This document shows positions 26,771 through 35,314 of a stretch of 64,000 bases of DNA, one piece after another (positions within the stretch are counted from its first letter, which is position 1; each line of letters begins with the position of its first letter). The DNA is taken from NCBI RefSeq assembly GCF_011050415.1, contig NZ_DRFS01000033.1, positions 25,855 through 89,854 on the forward strand, written 5' to 3'. The position numbers and the translations under genes were made by a program. The notes below the pieces were generated by a model. That model was not told the DNA's origin. It made no database searches and worked only from the letters and a program-made list of their open reading frames with translations. Source of the stretch: Halomonas sp. (GTDB lineage Bacteria; Pseudomonadota; Gammaproteobacteria; Pseudomonadales; Halomonadaceae).

Positions 26771-27324
26771 TACTCCTCCTTCCTTAGTTCTACTTCGCTA
26801 TCCCGGAGGTGAACCAGTAAGTGGTAATGCTCTCCACGGGTCTTCACCTTAACGACCTTTTTCCATTCGGCTTCATTGGGATTTGCATAGAAAGCAATCA
26901 GCCCGATATAGCGCGTCTCTTCATCTACTTCGAAGGGCTCGTAAAATTTCCACTGGCCGGGCAATAGGGTGAAGTCATCATGGGTTAGGTAGTTCGTGCC
27001 TAATGCCGCCTCTAGGTCGAGGCTCAACTGTCCTAAATCAGCCGCCATTAACATGGAGTCGTCTTTTAACTGCAGTACCTGAAAACGCAGCGGCGTTCCT
27101 TCGCCGTCCACATTAGGGTTGACGTTAGGCTCAGCAATCATGCTTAGATCTACCGTCGTGGGCCGGTCTTCGGGGTAACCGACAGGAATCGAGGGATCGC
27201 GCATCACTTGCCACGCTTTGCCAGTGGCTTCACGGGTTGAGGCACAGCCTGCTAATAGCAGAATGAGACAAAATAACCCGGCAAGCCGTGCCATGCTCCG
27301 CACACTTATGCGCTGCACGTTCAT
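26770..27324 (-). CDS. tssJ: T6SS outer-membrane lipoprotein TssJ
   Basis: 184 residues with a lipoprotein signal peptide: hydrophobic LAGLFCLILLLAGC with the lipobox Leu-Ala-Gly-Cys, modified Cys27. The mature beta-sandwich region has PNVNPNVDGEGTPLRFQVLQL and later RYIGLIAFYANPNEAEWKKV, as in other TssJ proteins. It tethers the TssL-TssM complex to the outer membrane. The ATG overlaps the tagH stop as ATGA. Confidence 0.95.
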   Translation of the reverse strand: MNVQRISVRSMARLAGLFCLILLLAGCASTREATGKAWQVMRDPSIPVGYPEDRPTTVDLSMIAEPNVNPNVDGEGTPLRFQVLQLKDDSMLMAADLGQLSLDLEAALGTNYLTHDDFTLLPGQWKFYEPFEVDEETRYIGLIAFYANPNEAEWKKVVKVKTRGEHYHLLVHLRDSEVELRKEE

Positions 27325-28772
27325 GCCTCCTCCCGCTGCTGACGACGCACCGACTGGTCATAGGCTTGCTCAAAGACTTCCCAAAACAGTTTTTGAAAGC
27401 CCTGTTGGCGACCCGAGTTAAGCTCACGGTAGTAGTAGTGGTACATCTCCCATGCCCAACCGCCCTCATCTTCGATACGATTGCCTGCACCACGGTATGC
27501 TTGAAAACGCTTGAGCAGTGTTTCTGGCGAGAACGCATCCAGAATGGCACCCAAGGCATGTCCAATGGCTTCTTCAACAGCGGCCTGATGCTGGCCTTGG
27601 TGGCGCAAACACTCTGCTACGGCTTCCGGTGCTGACAGATGCACGGGGCTACGCTGAGCAGAAAACATCGTTTCAGCCGTCTCTTCATAGGACTGACCAA
27701 GGCGCAATGGATTATCTTCAATAGGCTGTAAGCGCCTGTCTCGCAGTGGATACTTACTATCATGTTGGGCTTGCTGAAGAAGCCGTAAACCATCAATAGT
27801 GGCACGCAGTGTTTGCCCCGCCTCTTCTAAAAACGCTTGCTGCTCCTCACTGTCACGGAAGGTTAAATCCAGGCCTAACCCTCTCAACAAAGGATCTGCA
27901 CCAACATGTCCAAGCGACTGTGTCGTCGGCGCTTGCCAGCGGTCTTCCAACTGCTCCCCTACAGAGCGCTCCAAGTCGTTTATCTGCCGCTCATCCATGC
28001 CACTGCTCCTGTGCATTGTTGTGCCATTAGGTGTTCTGATCTCAGGAAGGCTTAGCGCTTCTTCATAGCGCTCTTGCTGCTGCCACAGCCCCCTGTTTTT
28101 TTGAAGTTGCTGTTCTTGAGATACATGTCCTTGAGATACGCGCCCTTGAGACACATGCTCTTGATAGGCGTGTTTACGAGGTGAAAGAGCCATCGCCTCT
28201 AGCGGTTCCATGCTATTTATTGACGCCTCATCGCGGTCTAATGCCACCATAGGGTCGTGCTGAGTAGAGCCTGGCAAAGCACCGCCTAGCGCCTCCATCG
28301 GATCGCCTTTTTCAGCCTCGTGATTAAAGGTGTTAGCGCGCTCCACCGACCACACTTCGCCGTGAGTGGTGACCTCGTCGTGCTCTTCGTCAATTAGCGT
28401 GGCAAGCGAATGCACGCCTGGCTGCCATGAGTGGCGATCACCGAGATGCACTTTCAAGCGATACTCGCCAATCAGCAGTTCATCACCGTCACGTAGCGCT
28501 ACTTTGCGCTGCCGACCTATCGGTAGCGTGGTGCGGTTAATAAAGGTATGGCCACTAAGATCAATGAGGCAGAACTTGCCATCAATTTTGGTAATTTCTG
28601 CATGGCTGGGTCTAATGCGCCCGCCATGGTCTTGCAGTAACCAATCATCATGAGGGCTGCTGCCAAGTGTTCCGCCATGGCTATAAAAGACAAAGCTACT
28701 GGTCGAACGCCCTTCAAGCTGCTCGCTGTTGGTCACTACCAACGTAATGGCATCTGGTCGATTAGGATGCAT
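27321..28772 (-). CDS. tagH: T6SS-associated FHA-domain protein TagH
   Basis: 483 residues. The N-terminal FHA domain (about 25-110) has GSSPHDDWLLQD, RPSHAEI and LIDLSGHTFINRT, fitting the Gly-Ser-Ser...Ser-x-x-His...Asn pattern. A long low-complexity middle contains a five-residue repeat SQ(E/G)HV, and a helical C-terminal domain ends in RFQAYRGAGNRIEDEGGWAW and a YHYYYRELN motif. FHA proteins bind phosphothreonine, yet no PpkA/PppA-like kinase or phosphatase is encoded in the window. It corresponds to VCA0112 of V. cholerae by position. Confidence 0.92.
   Translation of the reverse strand: MHPNRPDAITLVVTNSEQLEGRSTSSFVFYSHGGTLGSSPHDDWLLQDHGGRIRPSHAEITKIDGKFCLIDLSGHTFINRTTLPIGRQRKVALRDGDELLIGEYRLKVHLGDRHSWQPGVHSLATLIDEEHDEVTTHGEVWSVERANTFNHEAEKGDPMEALGGALPGSTQHDPMVALDRDEASINSMEPLEAMALSPRKHAYQEHVSQGRVSQGHVSQEQQLQKNRGLWQQQERYEEALSLPEIRTPNGTTMHRSSGMDERQINDLERSVGEQLEDRWQAPTTQSLGHVGADPLLRGLGLDLTFRDSEEQQAFLEEAGQTLRATIDGLRLLQQAQHDSKYPLRDRRLQPIEDNPLRLGQSYEETAETMFSAQRSPVHLSAPEAVAECLRHQGQHQAAVEEAIGHALGAILDAFSPETLLKRFQAYRGAGNRIEDEGGWAWEMYHYYYRELNSGRQQGFQKLFWEVFEQAYDQSVRRQQREEA
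28115..28164. repeat. 15-bp in-frame tandem repeat within tagH
   Basis: On the plus strand CTTGAGATACATGTC, CTTGAGATACGCGCC and CTTGAGACACATGCT follow each other, then a partial fourth unit. Each unit codes five residues of the type Ser-Gln-Gly/Glu-His/Arg-Val. Changes in copy number would keep the reading frame and alter linker length between the FHA and C-terminal domains. Confidence 0.75.
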
Positions 28773-28776
28773 GGGA

Positions 28777-29799
28777 TTAACTCGTCATCTGAATGCGAAC
28801 ACGACGGCGCGCAAGGCGGTCATCGCTCTCTGGATCGACAAACGTCGTCCATCCAAGCTGACATGAACTGCTATCCCCCAAACGCATGGGTTTTACCTCG
28901 CTTTCCAGCAGTTCAAGCTCAAGGTCATAGGCCAGTGGCTCACGTAGCACAAAGTTCACCAGGGTTTTAAGGGAGCTGTGCTCTTCACCATCAGGCAGAA
29001 AGTCTCTAAACCGCGCTAGACTTAAGCCGCGTAAGCAGAGTGCAAACTTGCCATTCACATCAGCCACTTGCTCTCCCGCAACCATATCCTCTCCCAGCGT
29101 CATGCCCGAGATCCCCGTGCGACTGCGCTGATCTAATGGAATGTCTACCCAACGCTGCACCCACTCCTCTATTTCTACCTGGGCTAAATCAAAGCAGTGG
29201 CTGACAATACCGCTGACCACATCTGGTGAGCGCGACCGACCTGCCAACAGGCCGGCATAAGCGAGCATTTTGCTCCAGTTGATCGGTGTTTCACCGCGCA
29301 AGTTACTATCGGCTAGACCTACCAAGGCAAAGATAGCGGCGGAAAAACCATCTTTCGCATCATCCTGATAGCGCACGTAATGACGATATTTACGCCAACT
29401 GCGGTGCACAAGTGTCAGCAGCCGATGGTTGAAAAAGTCCAGAAAATCCCCGGCGGCGCCTTCTTGATGCGCAGCGTTATGCGCTAAGGATTCCAGGTAG
29501 TAGCCGGGCAATGGTGACTGCGAACCCTGTAAACCTAGAAAACTGACTTCCATCTCATACTGGCCACCTTGCCCCTCACTGAGGGAAAGCACATCGCTGC
29601 CTGGAAATCCCAATGACGCCGACGACCGATAACGCACCCGCTGAAATTCAGGCACGCTACCGCCACGCCGCTGCTCTAAATCATCGCCATGATGACGGTG
29701 CAGAAGCTCTACCAACTGGTAAAATTCGTAGCGTCGCGCGCCCTGAATAACGGGAGCAAGCGCTACATCAGGGGCTGCTGCCCCACCTGTAAGGTCCAT
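28777..29799 (-). CDS. tssG: T6SS baseplate subunit TssG
   Basis: 340 residues. TssG hallmarks are present: ARRYEFYQLVELLHRHHG, FLGLQGSQSPLPGYYLESL, DFLDFFNHRLLTLVHRSWRK, and LAYAGLLAGRSRSPDVVSGI. It forms the baseplate wedge with TssF and TssE. The ATG at 29799 overlaps the tssF 3' end by 37 bases, implying coupled translation; no better internal start is evident. Confidence 0.95.
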   Translation of the reverse strand: MDLTGGAAAPDVALAPVIQGARRYEFYQLVELLHRHHGDDLEQRRGGSVPEFQRVRYRSSASLGFPGSDVLSLSEGQGGQYEMEVSFLGLQGSQSPLPGYYLESLAHNAAHQEGAAGDFLDFFNHRLLTLVHRSWRKYRHYVRYQDDAKDGFSAAIFALVGLADSNLRGETPINWSKMLAYAGLLAGRSRSPDVVSGIVSHCFDLAQVEIEEWVQRWVDIPLDQRSRTGISGMTLGEDMVAGEQVADVNGKFALCLRGLSLARFRDFLPDGEEHSSLKTLVNFVLREPLAYDLELELLESEVKPMRLGDSSSCQLGWTTFVDPESDDRLARRRVRIQMTS

Positions 29800-31526
29800 T
29801 CATAGCGCTCTTGGTTATGGCGATTAATGACATGCAACTCGTGAAATGAGTTGATGCTTGCGTACAGCGAGAAAAAGCGCGCCAACACGCTGCCAAACAG
29901 ATAGAGGCTGCCCTCCTCACCGAAGGCTTCTTGATCGAGTGTCATTACCGAGCGCAAACCGCGCACAGGCAGCCCTTTTCGCAGGCGATCAACCGACTGA
30001 GTCTCAATATCCAAAATGCCGGCCAATCGTTTGTGGGCAATACGCTCTGCTTGCCTGTCGACTAAGGCCCGGAAATCATAGGCACGCAATACTGAGCACA
30101 AAGCATCTCGCTCAAGTAAGGAGAGGTAGTTGAGCGACAAATTTGAAATCAATATCCACAGCAATCCATCGTCTAGTGCAGGTCTGAGCACCGGCGTTGG
30201 CCGTGTAATATTGCGGAAAGTAGCGTAAGCAGGGCTCTCTTCCGTCGCTACGCAAAGATCACCGATGGTCAGTTGCTCAGGCAGCTCACGATTACTGCAT
30301 GTTAATTGCAGTGAAACCGTTTCCCGACGTCCCATGCAGGCGTGCTCATCACCTCTAACAAAGGCAATATCGTGGTCAAAGCCATCGCTACGCAGGCTGT
30401 CACGCACGCGCACACGGTAGTAGAGGGCTTCCCGTCCACGATCATGTTCAATTTGATGTTGAAAGCTCTCAAAAGGGAGATAAGTGCGAGACTTTTCTTG
30501 TCGCCCCGAGCGCTCACCCTCAAGCCACCCCTGCACCTCATCGACACTAAATATTTCATAGTGAGAGGGCGACCGGCTGTTAGGCCTGATGCGGTACTCG
30601 CTGCGCTCACCGCTCAAATCAATAGGCTCAGCGTCGTGTTCAAAAAGATTGATGGCTGGCGTGCAATAAAGCGCTAAGTGCTCGTCCTGAACGCGGGCAT
30701 CTGTCGGCAGCGTGCGAGAAAATACAAAGCGCAGCGTAATATTACTGGCAGTATCAGCTGGCAAGTAGGCGGCGAGTCCTAGCACATCAAAAAAATGGAA
30801 AGCCTCTGGAAAACAGAGATACTCCTGCAGAATGCGATACCCTTGATGGACATTCTGCGGATAAGGCAGCAGTGCCTGGTCGCGCTCAAACCCGACAGCT
30901 TTTAATGCATTTGAGGGTAGGAGCTGTTTATGCCCGTCAATCTCCAGCTCAAGCCTTGCCAAGTAATGGCTCATCCATAAATACAGCGTACGCGCGGTGT
31001 AGCCATCACCACCCAGGTGCAGTCGCAATGACTCTATGCCCATAGCGTTCATCGGCTGGTCGCTGCGCACCTCCATTGCTAGCTCAACAATAGAGTGTTC
31101 ACGCGTGTGTCGCGCATCTACCCCTATCGCCGCTAATGGATAAAGGGCGACATCATGGCACGTTCTGAATTGGCATGACGTTCCCGCTATTGGCTCGCTG
31201 GCAAGCTGCGTTCCGCGTTTAACTAATTGCTGCTGACTAAGGGCATACCAACTGGGCGTGAACTGCACCACGGTCATACTCGGCACTGGCCGCAGATAGT
31301 TAGGCCACAGCATGCTGATTAAAGAGTGAGTAAGCTCGGGGAACTCATCCTCAACCTTTTCGCGCATGCGCCCCGTCAGAAAGGCAAAGCCTTCTAATAA
31401 CCGTTCTACATCTGGGTCGGTGCTGCGCTCAGACAAAAAGCGGCTTAAGCCGGGGTTTGCTTCAGCAAACTCCCGCCCCTGGCGCTTTAAAAAGTTGAGT
31501 TCATCTCGATAGTAGCGATTCAGCAT
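29763..31526 (-). CDS. tssF: T6SS baseplate subunit TssF
   Basis: 587 residues starting MLNRYYRDELNFLKRQGREF. The characteristic FAEANPGLSRFL-like and DPDVERLLEGFAFLTGRMREK segments follow, then FPELTHSLISMLWPNYLRP. Length and motifs are typical. It is the largest wedge protein of the T6SS baseplate and partners with TssG. Confidence 0.96.
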   Translation of the reverse strand: MLNRYYRDELNFLKRQGREFAEANPGLSRFLSERSTDPDVERLLEGFAFLTGRMREKVEDEFPELTHSLISMLWPNYLRPVPSMTVVQFTPSWYALSQQQLVKRGTQLASEPIAGTSCQFRTCHDVALYPLAAIGVDARHTREHSIVELAMEVRSDQPMNAMGIESLRLHLGGDGYTARTLYLWMSHYLARLELEIDGHKQLLPSNALKAVGFERDQALLPYPQNVHQGYRILQEYLCFPEAFHFFDVLGLAAYLPADTASNITLRFVFSRTLPTDARVQDEHLALYCTPAINLFEHDAEPIDLSGERSEYRIRPNSRSPSHYEIFSVDEVQGWLEGERSGRQEKSRTYLPFESFQHQIEHDRGREALYYRVRVRDSLRSDGFDHDIAFVRGDEHACMGRRETVSLQLTCSNRELPEQLTIGDLCVATEESPAYATFRNITRPTPVLRPALDDGLLWILISNLSLNYLSLLERDALCSVLRAYDFRALVDRQAERIAHKRLAGILDIETQSVDRLRKGLPVRGLRSVMTLDQEAFGEEGSLYLFGSVLARFFSLYASINSFHELHVINRHNQERYEWTLQVGQQPLM

Positions 31527-31544
31527 TCGTGCCTCTCGGGCCTA

Positions 31545-31991
31545 TCAGTTGAGACACTGATAACGCTTGTTGTTAAGCAACAAATCGATCGTTGCCTGCG
31601 TGTTTCCTTTGCCTAACGCAACCGTGGCATGCACCTGAAAGCGCAACTGCAGCGGATCGCTATGATTAGGCAAAGACTCAACGTCAACACGCTTGACTCG
31701 GGGCTCATAGCGCTCGATGCATTGACAAATGGCCTGCTGAATATTGCGCTCTAAATCCAGCACGCCGATTGTTGCATCATTGAAGTCGAGCAGGCCTAGC
31801 TCTGGTGCACAGGGACTATTGCCTGGATGGCTATTAAGCAACTCCACTAAGTGGCGCTTGATCGACTCAACCACCTCCATCAGCTCGTCTGCTTCCTTCC
31901 GCAGGCCAGGCTGATGGGGTGACGCAAGGCGTTCAAACAGTCGACTCCCTAGCAACTCTCTCCCCAACAATCCACTACTGTCAGTTGCCAT
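31545..31991 (-). CDS. tssE: T6SS baseplate subunit TssE (gp25-like)
   Basis: 148 residues. A gp25-like lysozyme fold motif is visible: LLNSHPGNSPCAPELGLLDF, then IQQAICQCIERYEPRV and the final beta strands VHATVALGKGNTQATIDL. TssE helps nucleate sheath assembly at the baseplate. It follows tssC after 12 bases. Confidence 0.95.
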   Translation of the reverse strand: MATDSSGLLGRELLGSRLFERLASPHQPGLRKEADELMEVVESIKRHLVELLNSHPGNSPCAPELGLLDFNDATIGVLDLERNIQQAICQCIERYEPRVKRVDVESLPNHSDPLQLRFQVHATVALGKGNTQATIDLLLNNKRYQCLN

Positions 31992-32003
31992 GACGGCCGT
32001 CCT

Positions 32004-33485
32004 TTATTCTTTGTCGAGACGTCCAACAAGGGAGAGTTCGAAGTTAGCACCCATATACTTAAAGTGCGGGCGAACTGACATGGAAACCTGGTACCAACCT
32101 GGCTCGCCTTCAACATCCGCCACCTGGATTGAGGCGGCACGCAACGGGCGGCGACTGCGCACATCTGCTGGTGGGTTTTCTTGATCGGCCACGTACTGGC
32201 GGATCCATGCATTGAGTTCACGCTCAAGATCCTGGCGCTCTTTCCAAGAGCCAATTTGCTCGCGCTGAAGTACTTTTACGTAATGCGCCAAGCGATTGAT
32301 GATGAACATGTAGGGGAGCTGAGTGCCCAGTTTAAAGTTGGTCTCGGCAGCTTTACCTTCAGCTGTATTGGGGAAGACCTTAGGCTTTTGAACAGAGTTG
32401 GCCGAGAAGAAAGCCGCATTGTCACTACCTTTACGCATCGTCAATGAAATGAAGCCTTCTTCAGCCATTTCAAATTCGCGACGATCGGTAATCAACACCT
32501 CGGTGGGAATTTTGGCCTGTAGCTGGCCGAATGCCTCATAGGTGTGAACAGGCAAATTCTCGACTGCACCACCACTTTGCGGGCCAATAATATTGGGACA
32601 CCAGCGGTACTTAGCAAAGCTATCTGTCAGCCGTTCCGCCAATAGATAAGCCGTATTGCCCCACAAATAGTGTTCGTGGTCTTCACTAACGTTTTCGCGG
32701 TAGTTAAACGTTTTAATCGGGTTTTCTACTGGATCATAAGGGGTGCGCAGCAAGAAGCGTGGTGCTGTTAAGCCAAGATAGCGCGCGTCTTCAGACTCAC
32801 GCAAACTCCGCCAGCGAGCGTATTTAGGGCCTTCAAAAATAGCCTTGAAGTCTTTGATATTCGGCAGCTCTTCGAAGCTATCAACACCAAAGAATGAAGG
32901 ACCAACCGAGGACATAAAGGGCGCATGCGCCATAGCACCGACTGCCGCCGTATGCTGAAGCAGCTTCATATCTGGTGTAGTGGGTGAGAAATCATAGTGC
33001 CCGATGATACCGGCAACCGGCTCTCCACCGAACTGCCCATAGCCCGCATTATAAACGTGGTGATAAAGCCCGCTTTGGCTAATCTCAGGCGCAAATTCAA
33101 AATCTTCCAACAGCTCCTGCTTAGTTGCATGTAGCACATCAAGCTTGATGTTTTCACGAAAATCTGTGCGATCAACCAGTAACTTCAAGCCACGCCAAGC
33201 AGACTCTAATTGCTGAAAATTAGCTTCGTGCAAAACCTCATCTACCTGATGACTAATTTTGCGGTCTAGCTCAACAATCATGTTATCGACCAGCGCCTTG
33301 TTGACCTTTGGAGCTTCCTCACCGCCGTTTAGCAATTCAGCTATAAAGGCAGCCACACCTTGCTTAGCAACGTCGTAACCTTCATCCGCTGGCGCCATAC
33401 GTGTTTGCGCCATCACTTGATCAAGCAGTGACACTTCCGTTTCAGTGGCTGTTGCTGTGCTCTGTTGCTTTGCTGTCTTACTCAT
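32004..33485 (-). CDS. tssC: T6SS contractile sheath large subunit TssC (VipB)
   Basis: 493 residues from ATG 33485 (MSKTAKQQSTATATETE); an 11-residue upstream extension is possible but lies before the better start. Typical VipB segments are LVDNMIVELDRKISHQVDEV, QLESAWRGLKLLVDRTDF, PDMKLLQHTAAVGAMAHAPF and the C-terminal PPADVRSRRPLRAA and VDVEGEPGWYQ-like end. With TssB it forms the sheath whose contraction drives the Hcp tube. Confidence 0.97.
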   Translation of the reverse strand: MSKTAKQQSTATATETEVSLLDQVMAQTRMAPADEGYDVAKQGVAAFIAELLNGGEEAPKVNKALVDNMIVELDRKISHQVDEVLHEANFQQLESAWRGLKLLVDRTDFRENIKLDVLHATKQELLEDFEFAPEISQSGLYHHVYNAGYGQFGGEPVAGIIGHYDFSPTTPDMKLLQHTAAVGAMAHAPFMSSVGPSFFGVDSFEELPNIKDFKAIFEGPKYARWRSLRESEDARYLGLTAPRFLLRTPYDPVENPIKTFNYRENVSEDHEHYLWGNTAYLLAERLTDSFAKYRWCPNIIGPQSGGAVENLPVHTYEAFGQLQAKIPTEVLITDRREFEMAEEGFISLTMRKGSDNAAFFSANSVQKPKVFPNTAEGKAAETNFKLGTQLPYMFIINRLAHYVKVLQREQIGSWKERQDLERELNAWIRQYVADQENPPADVRSRRPLRAASIQVADVEGEPGWYQVSMSVRPHFKYMGANFELSLVGRLDKE

Positions 33486-33539
33486 CGCTGTGCCTCGAAT
33501 TAGCTGAACTGGGTTCAAAACGCGAATAATGCTAAGGAG

Positions 33540-34043
33540 TTACTTTTCCTTGTCTGCATCCAGCAACGCCAGCTCGCTTAATAGCTGCTGGCGCGCCTCA
33601 TCGTTTTCCAACAGTTTTTGGAGCCGATCTCGAAAAGCAGGAACGTTACCGAGCGGCCCCTTTAAGGCGACCAACGCTTCACGAAGCTCAACTAACTTGC
33701 GCAGTTCAGGCACTTGCTTTGCAACAGCATCTGGAGAGAAGTCTTCCAGGGACTTAAAGCTAAGATTGACAGCGATATCGGTAGGCTCATCACTCTCATC
33801 AAGACGGTTAGGCACTGCGGTCTGTAAACTTAAACCTGCCTCCCGCATCACTGACTGAAAATTATTTTTATCAACAGATACTGCCTGACGCTCCTCAATA
33901 GGCGTCTCTTCCTCACCACCCTTAAAGTCGCCTACCACCAGTAGCTTAAGCGGTAGCTCAGTCTCGGCTTTCTGATCACCCGTAGCCGGCACATACTTAA
34001 TATTAATGCGCTCTTTCGGCGCGACGGTCCCTTGCTTAGCCAT
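33540..34043 (-). CDS. tssB: T6SS contractile sheath small subunit TssB (VipA)
   Basis: 167 residues beginning MAKQGTVAPKERINIKYVPA. LPLKLLVVGDFKGGEEETPIEE and IAVNLSFKSLEDFSPDAVA are the family hallmarks. It is the first gene of the long minus-strand T6SS operon. Its upstream region is shared with divergent hcp (34044-34686). I found no clear sigma-54 site in its orientation, so its promoter is undefined. Confidence 0.96.
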   Translation of the reverse strand: MAKQGTVAPKERINIKYVPATGDQKAETELPLKLLVVGDFKGGEEETPIEERQAVSVDKNNFQSVMREAGLSLQTAVPNRLDESDEPTDIAVNLSFKSLEDFSPDAVAKQVPELRKLVELREALVALKGPLGNVPAFRDRLQKLLENDEARQQLLSELALLDADKEK

Positions 34044-34268
34044 AATTTTTCGCCCTGGAGAGAGGTGTAGAAATGTAACTGCTAATAGTTCTTAATCCCG
34101 GGAAAATAACTAATTTTTTATGATGATGCCAACCAGCCATATCACGTGAAAGTATGAGCCAGGGTGGCAGCTTAAAAACACTGAAACGAGTTTGCCGTCA
34201 TTCGCATCATTTTTAGTGAAATTAGCTGATTTTAGAGTCAAAAAATAATTTAGATAAAAGCTAATTTA

Positions 34269-34294
34269 AATTTGTAAGATATATCTTACAAATT
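34269..34294. promoter_or_regulatory. Perfect 26-bp palindrome (possible operator)
   Basis: A perfect palindrome with 13-base arms and no spacer, centred between 34281 and 34282; the core is TAAGATATATCTTA. There is no T-run, so it is not a terminator. The arm core TAAGA...TCTTA recurs 79 bases to the right at 34354-34367, which points to a dimeric repressor or activator binding site. Confidence 0.6.
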
Positions 34295-34350
34295 CTATCG
34301 GCAATCTCTTAAGGTTTTTGACGGAAATAACGCACAAATGAAACTGGAGA

Positions 34351-34370
34351 TATTAAGAATTATCTTAATA
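34351..34370. promoter_or_regulatory. Second TAAGA-N4-TCTTA palindrome
   Basis: Perfect 8-base arms TATTAAGA / TCTTAATA around ATTA. It shares TAAGA-N4-TCTTA with the larger palindrome at 34269-34294. Two copies of the same half-site spacing in one intergenic region support a shared binding protein. Confidence 0.55.
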
Positions 34371-34505
34371 GCTTCATGCGACCAATTTGAAATAACTAAT
34401 AAAGTATGACATTTGAAACGAAACGGTTACTTAATGACACAATTTAAGCCGCTTTAATAACAAGTAAGAAGGAATATAAATATTAACGAATGGAGATAAG
34501 CAATA

Positions 34506-34553
34506 CCTTGCCTAACAAGCAAGGAATTGCTTAAGACAGGCAACTTATTGCCT
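34506..34553. promoter_or_regulatory. Cluster of TTGC/GCAA inverted repeats, candidate VasH upstream activating sites
   Basis: Two perfect inverted repeats: CCTTGC-N7-GCAAGG at 34506-34524 and AGGCAA-CTTA-TTGCCT at 34538-34553. They lie about 65-110 bases upstream of the -24 element of hcp, the usual distance for enhancer sites of sigma-54 activators. Assignment to VasH is inference. Confidence 0.5.
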
Positions 34554-34616
34554 AATAAAAACTAATATTAAAAATAAACAAAACCAAACCACTGATATTT
34601 AAAAGAATTTTTATAT

Positions 34617-34632
34617 TGGCACAGGCATTGCC
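34617..34632 (+). promoter_or_regulatory. Sigma-54 (-24/-12) promoter of hcp
   Basis: TGGCACAGGCATTGCC matches the sigma-54 consensus TGGCAC-N5-TTGC, with GG and GC elements separated by exactly ten bases. The ATG of hcp is 55 bases downstream. Together with vasH in the same cluster this predicts VasH-dependent hcp expression. Confidence 0.9.
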
Positions 34633-34686
34633 TTATTAAAGTGTCTTAGCGACAACCATTTACCTTTTCCGTCAAGGAGCAGACCT

Positions 34687-35205
34687 ATGCCAACTCCATG
34701 TTATATCAGCATTGAAGGCCAAACTCAGGGCAACATCACTGCAGGTGCGTTTACCCCTGATTCCGTGGGCAACATTTATGTAGAAGGCCACGAAGATGAG
34801 ATGCTAGTACAAGAGTTCAAGCACGTTGTCACCGTACCGACTGACCCGCAGTCTGGTCAGCCTTCTGGTCAGCGTGCTCATAAGCCGTTCGTATTCACGG
34901 TTGCACTAAACAAGTCTGTGCCGCTGATGTACAACGCCCTCGCTTCTGGCGAAATGCTGCCTAGCGTAGCCCTTAAGTGGTACCGCACGTCTGTTGAAGG
35001 CAAGCAAGAGCATTTCTTCACCACCACGTTGACCGATGCCACCATCGTTGACATCAACCTGCGCATGCCGCACGCCCAGGACATCACCAAATCTGAGTTC
35101 ACTCAGTTGATGGACGTGTCTCTGGCTTACCGCAAAATTGATTGGGAACACACCGTTGCGGGCACTTCTGGCTCTGACGACTGGCGCGCCCCGATCGAAG
35201 GCTAA
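34687..35205 (+). CDS. hcp: T6SS tube protein Hcp (TssD)
   Basis: 172 residues. The start MPTPCYISIEGQTQGNITAG and the segments FKHVVTVPTDPQSGQPSGQR, HKPFVFTVALNKSVPLMYNA and LPSVALKWYRTSVEGKQEHFF are classic Hcp. Hexamers stack to form the inner tube and can carry small effectors. The ribosome site AAGGAG precedes the ATG. It is divergent from the tss operon, with its own sigma-54 promoter and terminator, allowing the high expression Hcp needs. Confidence 0.97.
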   Translation: MPTPCYISIEGQTQGNITAGAFTPDSVGNIYVEGHEDEMLVQEFKHVVTVPTDPQSGQPSGQRAHKPFVFTVALNKSVPLMYNALASGEMLPSVALKWYRTSVEGKQEHFFTTTLTDATIVDINLRMPHAQDITKSEFTQLMDVSLAYRKIDWEHTVAGTSGSDDWRAPIEG

Positions 35206-35240
35206 TCAAAACCGCCGAGCTGGTTGTTTTAAGCCTGTAA

Positions 35241-35270
35241 AAAAGCCCCTTCCAAATGGAAGGGGCTTTT
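35241..35270 (+). terminator. Rho-independent terminator after hcp (bidirectional)
   Basis: Perfect stem AAGCCCCTTCC / GGAAGGGGCTT with an AAAT-type loop, flanked by A-run and T-run. It ends hcp transcription, and on the other strand, with six T, it would end trpS transcription. Confidence 0.9.
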
Positions 35271-35314
35271 GCGTGAGGAGGTAGGCTTTTTGGATCGAGT
35301 AACTAAATCAATCG

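Larger units (their letters stand above)
34044..34686. promoter_or_regulatory. 643-bp divergent regulatory region between tssB and hcp
   Basis: This AT-rich stretch has no credible gene. It carries the sigma-54 promoter of hcp near its right end and at least four inverted repeats described separately. Its size and palindromes suggest several regulators bind here. The tssB-side 150 bases hold no recognisable -24/-12 site on the minus strand. Confidence 0.7.

Noticed and set aside
34044..34200. Sigma-54 promoter for tssB on the minus strand
   Set aside because: No GG-N10-GC match was found on that strand near tssB.
34269..34294. Palindrome as a terminator
   Set aside because: No GC-rich stem and no T-run; nearest coding ends are too far away.
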